From positions 554,176 to 618,175 of the forward strand of contig JAREIK010000345.1 of assembly GCA_029783825.1 (NCBI GenBank): 64,000 nucleotides of DNA, written 5' to 3'. The notes under the pieces are model-generated. The model saw only the letters and a program-made list of their open reading frames with translations. It was not told the DNA's origin and did no database searches. The stretch is from Sapria himalayana (lineage: Eukaryota > Streptophyta > Magnoliopsida > Malpighiales > Rafflesiaceae). The first letter of the stretch is position 1; every line of letters begins with the position of its first letter. The translations under genes and the position numbers were made by a program. This document shows, piece by piece, positions 13,936 to 26,619 of this stretch.

Positions 13936-15335
13936 ATAGGGTTGGATTTAATCGTTGTGTTTAGTGTGCCCACATGATGATCAGAGCATCAGGAAGGTCC
14001 ACCCCTCATCTTGAAGCCATTGAAAGGGCAAGCTAACCCCAATCACTACTTATCCCTAGTTAGAACATTGACTATTCTCAATCCTACTGACATCCATTTA
14101 TCCTTCCTCTCCTTGCTTAAGGCTATCTCATTCCTTGCTAGCTAGTCTTCTATAAGCAAAACTCTATCTTAGTCAGTCTCATTCGATGGGAGTTCCATTT
14201 TATTCCTCCTAGTGCCTAGTTATGCATTTTGAGTCTGAAGCTCTGTGCTTTCCATATTCAAGCCATCCATAAGCCTTCCCTTTTGTTGTGTTAATGTGAG
14301 TATGAAGTTAGGGAGGAAGGGAATGCCTGACTAGGAAGGTAGTTGTCTAGTTCTCTAGAGTCATGGAATGATCACTTATAGATTAGTATTGAAATGAAAG
14401 GTAGATTGAAGGACAATGCTTAAAACTTCCACAAGCAGGAATTACACTAGCAATTATTCCTTCAATGAAACTCGAGGTGGTCTATGTCGCATTATATTTG
14501 GTGGCCTATTATTTTTCATAACTCATACCAAAGAACTAAGATAAAGAAACATCCTAAGAGAATAAAGTCATTCTTTCTCATTTGTTTTGTGCATTATTCT
14601 AGGTTGAGATCCATCACATTGGTCTTGAGCATGGAATGTTAGGCTTATTCTTTCCCTTACTAGAGATAGGTTATAGTGTGGCTAGGAGTCATACACTCTT
14701 TTCTTTAGTTAGTGGAAATTGAATTCTAGTAACATGGATCTTCCTTCTATCTCATAGATTGCCTATCTCAAAGATGGAACTTAAACCCTAATGGAGAGTA
14801 TTCTCGTTGACTAATCACAAGGCCACTTGGAGTTCTCACTAGAATTGACTTATTTCCATTAGTTGCATTGGTTGTTGTACTACTAACTACCAACCCCTCC
14901 ATTTATACCGACCAAACATATGGAATTGGTTCACATCGCTAACAAGAGTACACATAGTACCTTTGAATTGATGAGCTCAACACTCACATCTTTCTATCTA
15001 GTCACATTACTTTCAAGTATTGATTTGGAGATGTAGTCTCAGAAAGATAGAAGATCACCATGTAAATAGACCATTCAGTTCAAAAATTCACTTCCAATGG
15101 TTGACCACTATTCAAAATAGAGTATGGAAAAAAATTATAGTTCATTGGAGTGCTAGATGAGTTTGTTCCCCTCATTGAAGTGATAGTGACTAAGCTCTTT
15201 GAATGATCAAGAAAAAAAAGTGTCGTGTTTTAATGAAAAAATTAACACACATCATATTGATTTTCTCTTACACTTCTCAAGATAGTTCCAAAATATTGAA
15301 GAGTGATTTTCTTAAAATTTTTCCTTTTGAAAGCT
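13936..15335 (+). repeat. Diverged tandem duplication, copy 1
   Basis: This block matches the next block (15,340-16,255) in order. Shared segments include the AGTGTGCCCA start, the CACTACTTATCCCTAGTTAGAA stretch (14,043 and 15,450), the GAAGGGAATGCCT segment, and the later CATTGAAGTGATAGTGACT plus CACATCATATTGA segments (15,173-15,262 and 16,095-16,182). Copy 1 has about 490 bp (about 14,650-15,140) that copy 2 lacks. No coding potential was recognised. Confidence 0.8.
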
Positions 15336-15339
15336 ACAT

Positions 15340-16255
15340 AAGGGTTGGTTTGAAGCCTTGATGTTCAGTGTGCCCATGTAACAATTAGAGCATCATAAAA
15401 GTCCCCCCTCCTCTTTAAGCCGTTAAAAAGGCAGGCTCACCTCAGTCACTACTTATCCCTAGTTAGAATACTGACTAGTCTCAATCATACTGACATCCAT
15501 TGCTCCTTCTTTCCTTGCTTATGGCTATGTCATTCTCTGCCACTTAGTTTTTTGTAAGCTAACCTCTATCTATTGAGACACTCAACTTGTGGAAATTCCA
15601 CTCCATCCCTATTTGTGCCCAATCATCCATTTTCAGTGTGAAGCTAAATGGTTTTTTTCTTCCAATCATCTATAAGTCTTGCCCTTTTTTTGGGTTATAG
15701 CAAGAATGAAATTAGGGATGAAGGGAATGCCTAGCTGGGAAGGAAATTGATTGGTTTTCTAGAGCCAGTCAATGAGCACTCATGTATTAGCATTGAAATG
15801 GAAAGTAGAATGAAGGACAATGCTTAGACATCCATAAGTAGAAATTACACTAGCGACACTTACTTCAATGAGACTTAGCATGGTCTATGTTGCATCACAC
15901 CTGATGGTATTTTTTTCATAACTAATATCAAAGTCCAAAGCCAATGAAAGATCCTAAAAGAATAGTCATTCTATCTCATTTGTTTTGTTTTATTCTAAGC
16001 TGAACTTCACCCACCTTAGTCATAGTTAGTGAATCACGTGTTTATTCTTTCTCTTTGTTTTTCATTGGAGTGTCGAATGAGTTTGGTCCCATCATTGAAG
16101 TGATAGTGACTTATCTCTTCAAATTATCATGATAAAAAAGTGTCGAGTTTTAGTGGAAAAAGCAATTCACATCATATTGACTCTCTCTTACACTTCTTAA
16201 GATAGATCCAAAATGCCAAGATAGTGACTTTTGTAAATTCTCTCCTTTCTGTCAC
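15340..16255 (+). repeat. Diverged tandem duplication, copy 2
   Basis: This is the second, shorter copy of the block at 13,936-15,335, directly adjacent in the same orientation. It differs by many substitutions and by one internal length difference of about 490 bp. It ends about 290 bp before the cob pseudogene. Confidence 0.8.
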
Positions 16256-16544
16256 TAAATTCTTTTGCACTTCACACAAATAGGTCATCTCTTTGTCAAA
16301 TCTTCTCGTTTCATGAATCATGAAAATCCTATGGGCTGAGACATAAAATCCCATTATATTTATTCTTTTACCAACAAGATGGTCAAGACATCTAGGATTC
16401 GGTCACTTAGCAACCCCTTCGACACTTTTTTCACTCTATACAAAAAAATGAAAGAAAGGGTACGATATAATCAAGAGAGATGGATAATAAGCCAAGAAAT
16501 TTAAAAAGGTGGGGGAATAAGAGTTGTCATAATATGAAAGAGAA

Positions 16545-17727
16545 AAGACTATAAGGAACCAATGATTCTTTTTGGTTAAACCTCTTTCCTCCGCCCTTAA
16601 TCAACATTTTATAGATTATCTAGCCTTGAGGAATTTGAGTTATTGGTGTGGTTAGGTTTGTTATCTAGTCTTTGTTTAGTCATTCAGATAGTGACTAGTA
16701 TTTTTTTAGAAATGCATCACACACCTCGTGTAGATCTAGCTTTCAATAGCATTGAACATATAATGAGAGATGTTGAAGGGGGTTGGTTGCTATGTTATAT
16801 GCATGCTAATGGGGCAAATATTTTGTTCATTGTGGTTCACCATCATCCTTTTTTTGATTTATATCATGTGAGTTATTCTAGTCCTCAAGAATTTGTTCAA
16901 TATCTCGGGTTTTAAATCTTCCTTTTAATGATCATGATAGCTTATATATGGTATGTACCATCTTTGAGTTAGATGAACCTTTGGGGTGCTATATTAATTA
17001 CAAGCATAGATAGTGCCAAACCTATAGCAGGAGATACCATAGAGACTTGACTTTGAGATGGTTTCTCTATGGACAATGCCACCTTTAATTATTTTTTTAG
17101 TCTTAATCATTTACTCATCATTCTTTTAGTAGGCACCAACCTTTTTCATCACACTACATTGCATCAATATAGATCCAATAATATATTGGGTAAACATTTA
17201 GATATGGATCAAATAGCATTTTATCCTTATTTTTATGTAAAGGATCAAGTGTGCCAGTAGCTTTTAATATTTTTTTTTCTATTTGGATTTTTTATATCAT
17301 AATGTTTTGGGACATCCGGACAATTATATACTTGCTAATCCAATGGAAACCCACCTCATATTGTGCACGAATGGTTTTTCCTACTGATCTATGCCATTCT
17401 TCTTAGTATACCTAACAAACCAGGATGTGTAGCTGCAATAGCACTTGTTTTTATATATTTGTTGGTTTTATCTTTTTTAAAAGTTTGTATGTGTGTAGTT
17501 CAAGTTTTTGCATGATTTATCATGGAATCTTATGATTGCTTTATGTGGATTGCTTACTGCTAGGTTGGATTAGATGTCAACCCATGGATGCACCATTAGT
17601 TACTTTTGGATAAATTTCTTTTTTTTTATTTTCTTCTTGTTATTTTCCATACCACCCATTTTGGGATGAGTTAGAAATGGAATTCATCAATCGTAAATGG
17701 ATGAGATATTGATCAGTAAAAATTATG
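16545..17727 (+). pseudogene. cob: Mitochondrial cytochrome b pseudogene (cob)
   Basis: Conceptual translation follows plant mitochondrial apocytochrome b from end to end. Cytochrome b is the membrane subunit of respiratory complex III. The start region (16,545) reads K-TIRNQ with the ATG changed to AAG. Recognisable pieces are LVIQIVT, TPRVDLAFNS, EHIMRDVEGGWLL and YMHANGA (16,643-16,870), then DNATFNYFFSLNHLL and MDQIAFYPYFYVKD (17,069-17,255), then LGHPDNY, and finally the C-terminal ILGRV-like segment near 17,690. The span of about 1.18 kb matches the usual gene, which has no intron in most plants. Several frameshifts and stops divide it, for example between about 16,910 and 17,069, so it cannot encode a working protein. 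The best reading is a nuclear copy of mitochondrial DNA; an organelle pseudogene is less likely given the retroelement neighbours. Confidence 0.93.
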
Positions 17728-20700
17728 ACACTAATGGATGAGTTTGAAAGTGGGCTTTGTTGATATAGCTTATATAGGTAAAAGATACTCATTTTTATAT
17801 GCTCGGTAGGTCAGTTTAGTACTAGCACATCCTAAAGATATGCATGAAAGTTCCCTAGTCACTTGTCTTAGCTTGATAGTGAAGCATTCATAGTAGACTT
17901 CTCACCATTTCTTTTCCTAGTTACCTACACCTCTCCTCTTGTAGTACCTTACAAAATGAAATACACCAACTATGCGGAACTATGAAAGATCCAAATAATC
18001 ATTATCCCAATATAGCTTCTCTACAAGATAGATTTATATAACCAATAATTCAATTAGGCTTTACACATTCAAGTACTAGAAATCAAATCAAGTCATAGTC
18101 TTACTATCCAATGTATATAGTCCTTCTCTCATCTTTTATGTCTGAGGCTGACTAATGGAATGGAAGGACTTTTATAATGTTAATACACTTTTTTCTCACT
18201 TCTATAGGCAGAAACTTCCAATGGGGGATGGTCTTTGAGGTAGCGATGTATGGCTTTGTGTTAGGGCATGAAAAATTTGAACACATGTGGGGATTTAAGT
18301 TTGTTTAGTTGCCTACATTGTCTATGCTAGTTGCTTAACTAGCATTAAGAGCTTGGGTATGGACGTAGTAGTTGTATTCCAAGGAACTATCAACTAAGAC
18401 CCCTCATAACCACTCTCCATTCCTTTGAATTAATTCCCACTTTCTATCTAACTCCATCTCAAGCAAGTGATGTGACTATCATCACTTACTTCCAATAGAA
18501 TCCGAATTAGGCCCTCAAATAGATGGACATGCAAAACATCATTTATACTATAATTACCAAACAAGAAGTTAATTGACTTTGGAATGTATCTACATAGTCT
18601 TTCATTGAAACTTAATGCTTTTACTCCGTATCTAGTAGGAAGTAGTGATATTGCCCTTAGAGAAAGATAAAAATGATTTAATTAGATGGGAAATCTTCAA
18701 TTTTTTATGAAAGAGGCTATCAATTTTATAAAGTTAAGATATCAAAGAAGTTAACCACTAGAATCCAATAAAGAGAAGCTAAATACATCTAATCCACAAG
18801 AAGCATCCTTTTTTTATTGAATGGACCCATATCCCTTTTTATTAGAATCTTTGTTTTCAATGGCTGTATCATCAATGGAAAAGAATGCATCCTCTTTGTC
18901 TAGGGTTCTTTTCTTTAGTAGTGAGGAGAATGCTCCCCTTTTTTAAATGAAGGGCACATTATGATTGCTGTCCAAAAAACCTAGAAAGCAATGAAAGGAT
19001 AGCTGGCATAATATCAACAAGTCTTTCTCTTTTTTATGAATATTAAAGGATTCAAAATAAAGCAAGCATCATGGATGCTTAGTTTCTTTCCATAAATTTC
19101 AAGTGCCTATACTTATGTTTATCATCTATAAAAGTACCCACCACCATGAGCAAGTATGTATGATCACCGACTCACACACAAAATAAATGTTGTGTAGAAA
19201 GACAAACCACCTAATTGAGCTTACATAAGAGTAAGATACCCTCACTTTTCTTTTCTCTTATCATCATTGGGTTGACATAGATTTTTTTGATTGTCAATAG
19301 CCTAGAAATGCACATGATCACTATGTTCTCTATGCTCGTTGTATGGACTCTAAGCTTGTCTCTCCTTATTAGAGTCGACCTTGTAGCTTGTTTTTTAGTC
19401 TAATTTGTTCCAAGCCTAACTTTTTAGTCTAAACTATAATGTGCACTCTTAGTGGCGAGGAAAAGCTATGTTATAAATTGATTGGTGAAGCAAGCCTAGC
19501 TACATTATTCGGCTATGAAAATAACACATATATATTACTATCACCACCTATATGGAAACAAATTATACAAAAACACCAAATTGTGTTCGCTATCAATTGA
19601 AGCTTATCATTAACCAACTTCTTACTTGTTGGAGTTCCTCTATGGGAGTTCCTAACTGATAGTAGCTCATTGATAAAATATGTCTACATATTTAATGTCT
19701 AATCAACTAGCTCACATCTTGTTGGGCTAATATAATGATGTTGCCCCAATGTTTGTGCCCTTTCACCCATTCATGCCCTTTCGGGTCTTCATCTTCCTCT
19801 CTTGCCTTATTCTTCATCAAATTTTACTATAAAGAAGGGCTTTCCCTTCATAATGAAACCCCTTATCCATCTTACTACATTTGTAATTAGCCTACCTTGG
19901 AGAGCTAGAGTGAGTCAACCTAGAACTCAACCTAATCTATGACCACCCTATTGATATTGATAAAAGTGATTGGTAGGAATTGGCCAACCCAAACAATTCC
20001 TTTGCTGCTTACTTGGGCCCTCTAGACGGAATTGCAAAGCTAAAGATCTTGTATCCATAAAAATAATGTTTTTTATGTCTGAGCCTGAGCATGGACAAGG
20101 ACACTATGCAAGGGCAAGTGAGATGATAAGAGGTATAGTAACTACTTTGCAAAAGTAAAAAGTCAATAATAGATGAAGAAAGAAATGCATTAGAATATAT
20201 AGCCTAAGATATCAAATCTTAAGTAGATGACTCGACTAAAGGAAACAAAACCAATGGTGGTTGGGTACGAAGGAGTAGAAGTAGGAAATTCCAATCCAAA
20301 GGCTATCTTGCTAGAGAAATTGGCACGGCCCCTATGCCTTTGATATCGATGATGTTTTTGCTGAAAATTGAGTCCCTACTTGTGTGCCTAGAAAAATCTT
20401 TGCATGGCGTAGGCCTACACCTTAGTTTCCGAATGCCTATCTCACAATTTGGGGGTGGCATGCATATGTCAATCCATTAGTTATTTGGGTGAAAAATTCT
20501 ATTTTCTTTGACTTATACTTATCTGATCTAGTTCTGAAACCTCAAAAACAAACAAAGGAAATAAAGAGTTGATGCTCACATTGTTCTTCAATTGATCAAT
20601 GACATTTTTTAGGAAAGAGGATCATTGAGAAAACCCTATTCTCGAACCAAGGTTTTTTTGCTTTTGATAACAAATGATCTATGAAAATCTTGAGGTTAAA

Positions 20701-22350
20701 TATATTTGTCTTTCTCGAATTTGTATAACTTTCTTTATAGGAAAGTGTGGCTGCTCACATGCTTTCGAAATGGTAGTTCATTTATAGATATGATTGAAGT
20801 TATATCAATATGATGGAAATATCTATCCTTGCACCCCTTTGCTTTTCCCCTAATTGTTGTATGCTTGGACCGGGTGGGGTTGAGAAACACCTTGAGCTAA
20901 GTCACTATTTCAAGCTAGCCAGTCACACTTATTACCTAAATGCTGCATACCAATTGATGCAAAAAAAAAGTTATTGGTGGCATTTCTTCAATTTGTACTT
21001 GCCAATACTTCCATGGTGCCCATGAATTGCCATTCATTTAATTCTTTTGTGGCCCTCATCATAATAGGGTTCAAAGGAAGAAGAGTCAAGAGTATCTAGT
21101 AAGTTCCCAAAAAAGGGTAACTAATCCAAGAGAGGACATAAAAAGTCACCAACATCAAAAGTTATTCTAGTGTTCATCGAAAATATGTAACAAGTATTGA
21201 TCATGAAGGAATATAACAAACAATTTTATACTTATTAATATAGAAAGAGGGTTTTGATATAAGACTTCATGTGCTTTAGTTGTTGCTATAAAAAATCTCA
21301 CTTCAAAGAAAGATAAGGTCAAGTTGTTGGAGCAGGCGATTGATGGGCATTTTTTTAAGAACTAGAGGCTAATAGTGACAATGATAAGAGCAGTTTTTGC
21401 TACCTAAGCTATGGTAGACAAAGGAAAAGCATTAACGACCAACTTGCAATACCCAACTAAAAGGGGTCTCTACTTAGTTTCGTTATTTGTGAAGATTAGG
21501 TGAAAAAAGTAAGAGTTGTTGTATGTCATCATCATTAGTCATGTAAATCCACAAGAAATGGAACAAATGATTGGAATTTTAAAAGTCGAGAGGACATCTA
21601 CATGGTTTTTGGTTAGTACATGATAGTCTCGCACCATGAGGCAATCTTTTTAAAAAGAAAGCATAAATTAAATGAGTTGTGAACATTTCAATGTTAAGTC
21701 AATGCCCTCACTCTTTCCTCATAATGAGGAGGTGTGTTCTTTATTCAAACACTTTTCCTAGAAAATTGATCTATCTTTGTTGATCCCATTTCCTTTCCAA
21801 CATTCTAGTAACTATGTGAATTATTGGTATTCTATATTCTTAAAGCAAGCACATAAGAAGGAAAGTTAACCCCTTAGAAAGTCATCTTTTAAATTTATAT
21901 AGGAGAGGTCTTAGTAGATCGTGCTTAAAGGTATATAGAGTCATGTTCAATGCTCATCAGCTACCAGAGGCTGAAAATGAGCATGAACAAAAGCCCAGCA
22001 TCAAAGGAGACCAAAGCCCAGGGAAGAGAAAGGTGCTTGGGCAATTACCGAGATAGGATAAGAAGTAACAAATTGTGAGAGTCCTTTAAGCACCCCCTAT
22101 TTCAATCTTATTTATGTCTAAGGTTTTCTTTCGCTCGATTAAAAAAAGATTTGAGGTTTGGTAAGCAAAACTTTTACATTTATTTCTACTTTTCGGTAGA
22201 CTAGTCACAGAAAAACTTATACCTAGCCTTAAGCCCAACGTACAAAAGGTAGGCCTAGCCTAGCATTTAAGTTGAATAAGTCTTTCTTTGCTCTTAGTAA
22301 AGCATGAATTAAAGAGCAAGAGTAGGTTTAATAGAATTATAGCCGATAGT
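17728..22350. other. Unassigned sequence downstream of cob copy
   Basis: No family was recognised in about 4.6 kb. Only short open frames occur, such as 62 codons at 19,970-20,158 and 71 codons at 20,810-21,025, without convincing domains. The mixed composition is like the cob flank on the other side, so it may be further organelle-derived DNA. That is unproven. Confidence 0.35.
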
Positions 22351-23214
22351 GTAGACAAGTTTGAGAAAACTTATAGAAATTTTCCATGATTTCACTTATA
22401 TTAATTAATTTTTTTAAAATAGGAATTTAGTAAATATCTTCAATAAATAATAAAATACATTCAAGCATGCCTTTATTATTTACTTTACAAATAACACAAA
22501 CCATTTAATATTTAGAGTATCGAACAAGCTCTCATACTCAAAGTATTGTTCATCTCCTATCAAATAAGTCTCCCTCTAAACATCTACACCAAGCAAAACT
22601 TATATTTATTATGACCACTACTAGGTTTGAGTATCATGGTGGGTTTTTGTTTTAGAAATGAGATTCATAGTTTTGGGATTTAATGGAACTATATGAGTCA
22701 TGTTATAAAGTATTTATTCATCACAAAGCATAAAAAATGTTGTTACGTTATCTCTCAAGTAGTGATACATTTAATGCCATATCTTGATCTTCTTTAGATC
22801 TCAAAGTCAATTGGTAAATTCAACTATCTAGGATAGTTAATTGTTGTGAATGTCCTACCATGGATGTTGTGAATTTGAGAAATATTGTGGCATCATTGCC
22901 TATGACTTCTTTGAAAAATGACATGACTTATTGTGGAGTCGTGGCATGTGGGATTGCTCTTTGGATCAAATTAATCAAAACTCCACCTCCTACCATGACT
23001 TTCTTCATTGTTTTATCAAAAAATGTTGTGGAATCCACGGAAGTCATGACTTTTTCTTATATATCTTATTCTTCTTTATAATGCTTTAATCTTTGCTCAT
23101 TTACATTTTAACTCTTTTATATCTTTTGATTTCATTGTTACTACCCCATATGATATCATGACTATGATTACAAATGGTCCATATCATCAAGATTTCAATT
23201 ATCCAACAAACAAC

Positions 23215-24160
23215 TCGAGATAGGAGTTTAAAATTAATGCATTTTTTCCTACTTGGAATTCATTCCTTTGTATATTTTTATCCTATCATTTTTTATTTTG
23301 TCTTATAAACATCAGCATTGTCAAAAGCGACATAGTTATTTGAACTCATTCATTCAAAGAACTCATTTTTCTTTTACAACTCCCACTTTATAGTTCATTT
23401 TTTTTATTTCACACCATGCTCAATGTTTTATTTTGACTAGTAAATGAAAAAGTTTTCTGAAAATAAGTGTGCAAGGAAATATAGAATTTTTAAGACAATC
23501 TTTTCTTGATGAATTTATCGTTTTTTCTAATATTTTATTTATTTACATATTGGATATTTATGATTAACAATTGATTTGTGGATGATTTGAAAGTTCCCTT
23601 TTATGCCTAGTCCCTCGTTGGGCTAAATAGGTTCCAAACAATATGTTACAAAAATCACTTTTTTCACCACTTATTATGGATCATTATGTGCTCAGCCTTA
23701 TAATTATATTATTTCATAAGAAACTCATAATAGTCTTTATATGATTCTTTTGTGTGACTATTACTTCATCTCATTTAGGCATGTAATCTACTACTATTAG
23801 TATGTACTCCTTTCCAAAGGATGGTGGAAATTACCCCATAAAATCTATGTCTCATACCTAACAAATTTCTACTTCAAGGATGTTGTTTAGTGGCATCTTG
23901 CTCCACTTACATATATTACTCAATCATTGATATCTATCATATTGTTGTACCATATTTTGACAATCTTTAAATAATTATGGCCAAAAAATATAGATTACAA
24001 TATCTTTTGGGTAGTCTTGTTACCTCAAAAATGCTTTTCATATGGAAAAGAGTGATATTATAGGATAATCTTCATCTATTCTTCTTCTAATGCACATTTC
24101 TTCATGACTTGATCTGCAAATCTTTTGAATTCTAGTAAATTATCCCATGGGCAGCTTATC
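23215..24160 (-). pseudogene. Gypsy integrase remnant
   Basis: Minus-strand pieces in order: a CHSSPYGGHF-like segment (FPYEKHF, about 24,040), PLNNILEVEI and DIDFMG (about 23,850-23,920), FPPSFGKEYILIVVDYMPK, and FCNILFG...RHKREL. The downstream part includes FRKLFHLLVKIKH and AWCEIKKMNYK (about 23,360-23,450), matching the FGKACHLPVELEHRAYWAIK stretch of Athila-like integrases. It is heavily mutated. Confidence 0.85.
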
Positions 24161-24279
24161 AAATCAAGCAAAAACTTTTTCTTTTAGTGTGATCTAAGAG
24201 TAGGTGGAAGGGCATCACAAGCTAAATAATTTATAAAATCAACATACTAGGAAAAATGAGTTTTTAATATCAAATATGT

Positions 24280-24600
24280 TTATTTGAGAAGTTCTTAGAA
24301 ACTTCAACTTCTCCTCCTTTTTTCTAATCTGATTAAAAGCAAGATAAATTGTCGGCTATCACATTGTAGTCCCTCTTCTTGTCTCTTACTCCTATATCAA
24401 ATTCTTGGAGCAAAAAAAATCCATCATATTAATCTCGTCTTTACTTTCTTTTTTGACATTAAATATTATAAACCTATATTATCCATGTAAATCACTACCC
24501 TTGTTCTCTGAATATATGGTTAAAATTTATCACAAAAGATTAGACATTCTATCAACTTTTTCTTTAGCTCTTAAAAAAATCAATACATTCTTTATTATAG
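24280..24600 (-). pseudogene. Gypsy RNase H remnant
   Basis: The end of the domain is clear: LQEFDIGVRDKKRDYNVIADNLS, read on the minus strand at about 24,330-24,410, matches the LQEFDLEIKDKKG...VADHLSR segment that closes gypsy RNase H. The upstream half is degraded. Confidence 0.8.
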
Positions 24601-25440
24601 TTAATTAATTCTTCCTTCTCTAATAATCTGCACAATGGTTTAGCCATCTTTGAGAAATTATAAATGAATCTTTAGTAAAACCTGACATGCCTAAAAAAAC
24701 TATGCACCCCCTTAATAGTCGTAGGGTTATGTAATATATTACAACTTAAATCTTTGCATTGCCTAATTCCAATCCTAGCAGAAATTGAATGTCTAAGTAA
24801 AATCCATTCTATTACCATGAAAATTATTTTTCCCAGTTAAAGAGCGAATTATTCTCTTTATATCAATCCAATAACACTTCCATATTTTGCAAGCAAACCT
24901 TCAAAATAATCTTTATATATAGAAAAATCATCCATAAATACTTTCATAAATTCTTCATCGAGGTCAGTACAAATTTTATCCATTCATGTATGAAATATAG
25001 TTGGAGTATTGGAAAGATCAAATGATATTCTCTGAAAATCAAAGATTTCATATGTGCTGAGTGAAGGTAGTTTTTTCTTGGTCTTTTGGGTCAAGCAAAA
25101 TCTGATTGTATCTCAATAATCCTTCTATAAATCCATGTAAGGAATGTCCCATGATTCTATTTAGAATTTAGTATATGAATAGAAATAGGAAGTGATCTTT
25201 CCTTTTTTCCTTGTTCAATTTTTTAAAATCCATGCATATGTGCTATCTAGTCACCCATGCTGAAATTTCTTCATCATTTGAGGTTTACATTGTCATCAAT
25301 CCTCATTTTTTGGCACTATGTGGATTGAACTAACTCATGGACCATCCAAAATGTGATATATGATTTCCAGATTAAGCTATTTCATAATCTCACCCCTACT
25401 ACATTTTTCATCATTGGATTTAACCTCCATTGATGTATAA
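24600..25440 (-). pseudogene. Gypsy reverse transcriptase remnant
   Basis: The minus-strand translation shows IVPKNED (for the usual VVPKKGG), RYNQILLDPKDQEKTT near 25,060-25,110, then MDKICTDLDEEFMKVFMDDFSIY near 24,910-24,990. FMDD is the family's YxDD-type catalytic motif. It continues with HNPTTIKGVHSFFRHVRFY and FIYNFSKMAKPLCRLLEKE. This is the Athila-like arrangement. Stops and frame changes make it inactive. Confidence 0.9.
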
Positions 25441-26100
25441 TTATTAGCCTTGAAAGCCATGACCTTAATATTAGTCATGAGTTCTTTCTCCAGTGTTGTG
25501 ACTTCTTGTAATGTTGCAACACTATAATTTGTACACTAAACTCTATATCTATGATCCTCAAATACAAATAGGTCATGAAATCTCCATTTTTTGGATCAAT
25601 CAAAGTTGCGGCTTTTTCTTCTGCTATTTGTAAAGTCATGACTTTTATCAAATGAATAATAAATTGTGGTTCATCTTCTCCTTTAGTTCTTTCTCCAGTT
25701 TCTCACCAATCTAATTAAGAATTATTCCTGCATGTTATGAACATGCATTCATTTGACTTCACCTTTATATCTTTAGGTGCACCAATGATAACCTTCTTTC
25801 AATTTAATAACACTAGTTGATTGTATTGATTTTTAATAATCATATTCCATATTTCTTCTATGTCATTACTTTTCTTTGTCTCCATTATTAACTCCAAAAT
25901 ATGGTCTTCAACCAATAGCTTCTATATCTAGTATGAATAAGCACGTTCCTCCTCTATGTCATTGCTCTTTTTTTATCTTAATTAATAATATTAGAATCTG
26001 GTCTTCAAATGATGGTTGGCCTGCCCAATACAAATATTATTTTTGAAGTGGCTGTTGTAGACTCCCATTTAAAAGATTTTTATGATTTTGAATGTAAGGA
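25440..26100 (-). pseudogene. Gypsy gag/linker remnant upstream of RT
   Basis: Between the reverse transcriptase and the left edge of the solo LTR lies minus-strand sequence with repeated CATGAC words. Near 26,000 it has a QPSFEDQI-like stretch resembling the PSLEDL segment late in Athila-like gag. A protease could not be recognised. Assignment rests mainly on position. Confidence 0.5.
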
Positions 26101-26110
26101 TAATAGTAAA

Positions 26111-26619
26111 TGTTAGGAATTTCACTTCCAACTAGTTGTAATTTTACAGATTCAGAAAAAGAATAAAACATCAAAAGATATATCTACAACCACAATATAT
26201 ATATGCATATCAAACCATGATCCAAAAAACATGATAGAAACATAGAAAATAATGTGGTTCACTAGTCGTTTAGTATGACTAGCTACATCCACTAGAAAAA
26301 CACTTATGAGTTTATAGATTATAATCAAAATGTTCTTACAGTTTGTGAGCAGTAGCCAGAAAAATCACATAGAGGGGAGAGATAAATGAAAGAAAGTCGC
26401 ATAAAAAAAAATAGCAGCATCAAAAAAAATTAGAAACATAAAAATATATATTTATATTAATAGTTTCTCACTTGTAATAAACGGAGTGGGTTGGATCACT
26501 CGGATATGTTAGGTTCTGCTCCTAAAATTTCTTCGGCCCACTGGCCGGGCTGTGGGAACTACTTTTTTGTGTTATTATTGTATTCCTAACCTCTCAATAT
26601 TTTCTTTCCTACCCTAACA
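26111..26619. repeat. Probable solo LTR, 509 bp
   Basis: The interval begins TGTTAGGAATTTC and ends CCTACCCTAACA, so its ends form the inverted repeat TGTTAGG/CCTAACA expected of an LTR. The flanking pentanucleotides GTAAA (26,106-26,110) and TTAAA (26,620-26,624) match at four of five positions, as an aged target duplication would. No primer-binding site follows either end, hence solo. It sits at the upstream end of the minus-strand gypsy relic but does not resemble the 2.4-kb LTRs nearby; a copia-type origin is more likely. Confidence 0.65.

Larger units (their letters stand above)
22351..26100 (-). mobile_element. Athila-like Ty3/gypsy relic 1
   Basis: Read on the minus strand, this interval runs possible gag tail, linker rich in CATGAC, reverse transcriptase, RNase H and integrase, the gypsy order. 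Everything is disrupted by stops and frameshifts. The part below 23,215 is the 3' region after integrase and includes a 73-codon plus-strand open frame (22,860-23,081) that I take as incidental. No LTR pair was found, so both outer limits are approximate. Confidence 0.8.

Noticed and set aside
19970..20158. 62-codon frame that might be an organelle gene fragment
   Set aside because: No match to any mitochondrial protein I know. Kept only as part of an unassigned stretch.
20630..20660. CTCGAACCAAGG and a similar CTCGAACCTAGG near 61,769 as possible tRNA T-arm sequences
   Set aside because: No acceptor, D-arm or anticodon arm could be formed around them.
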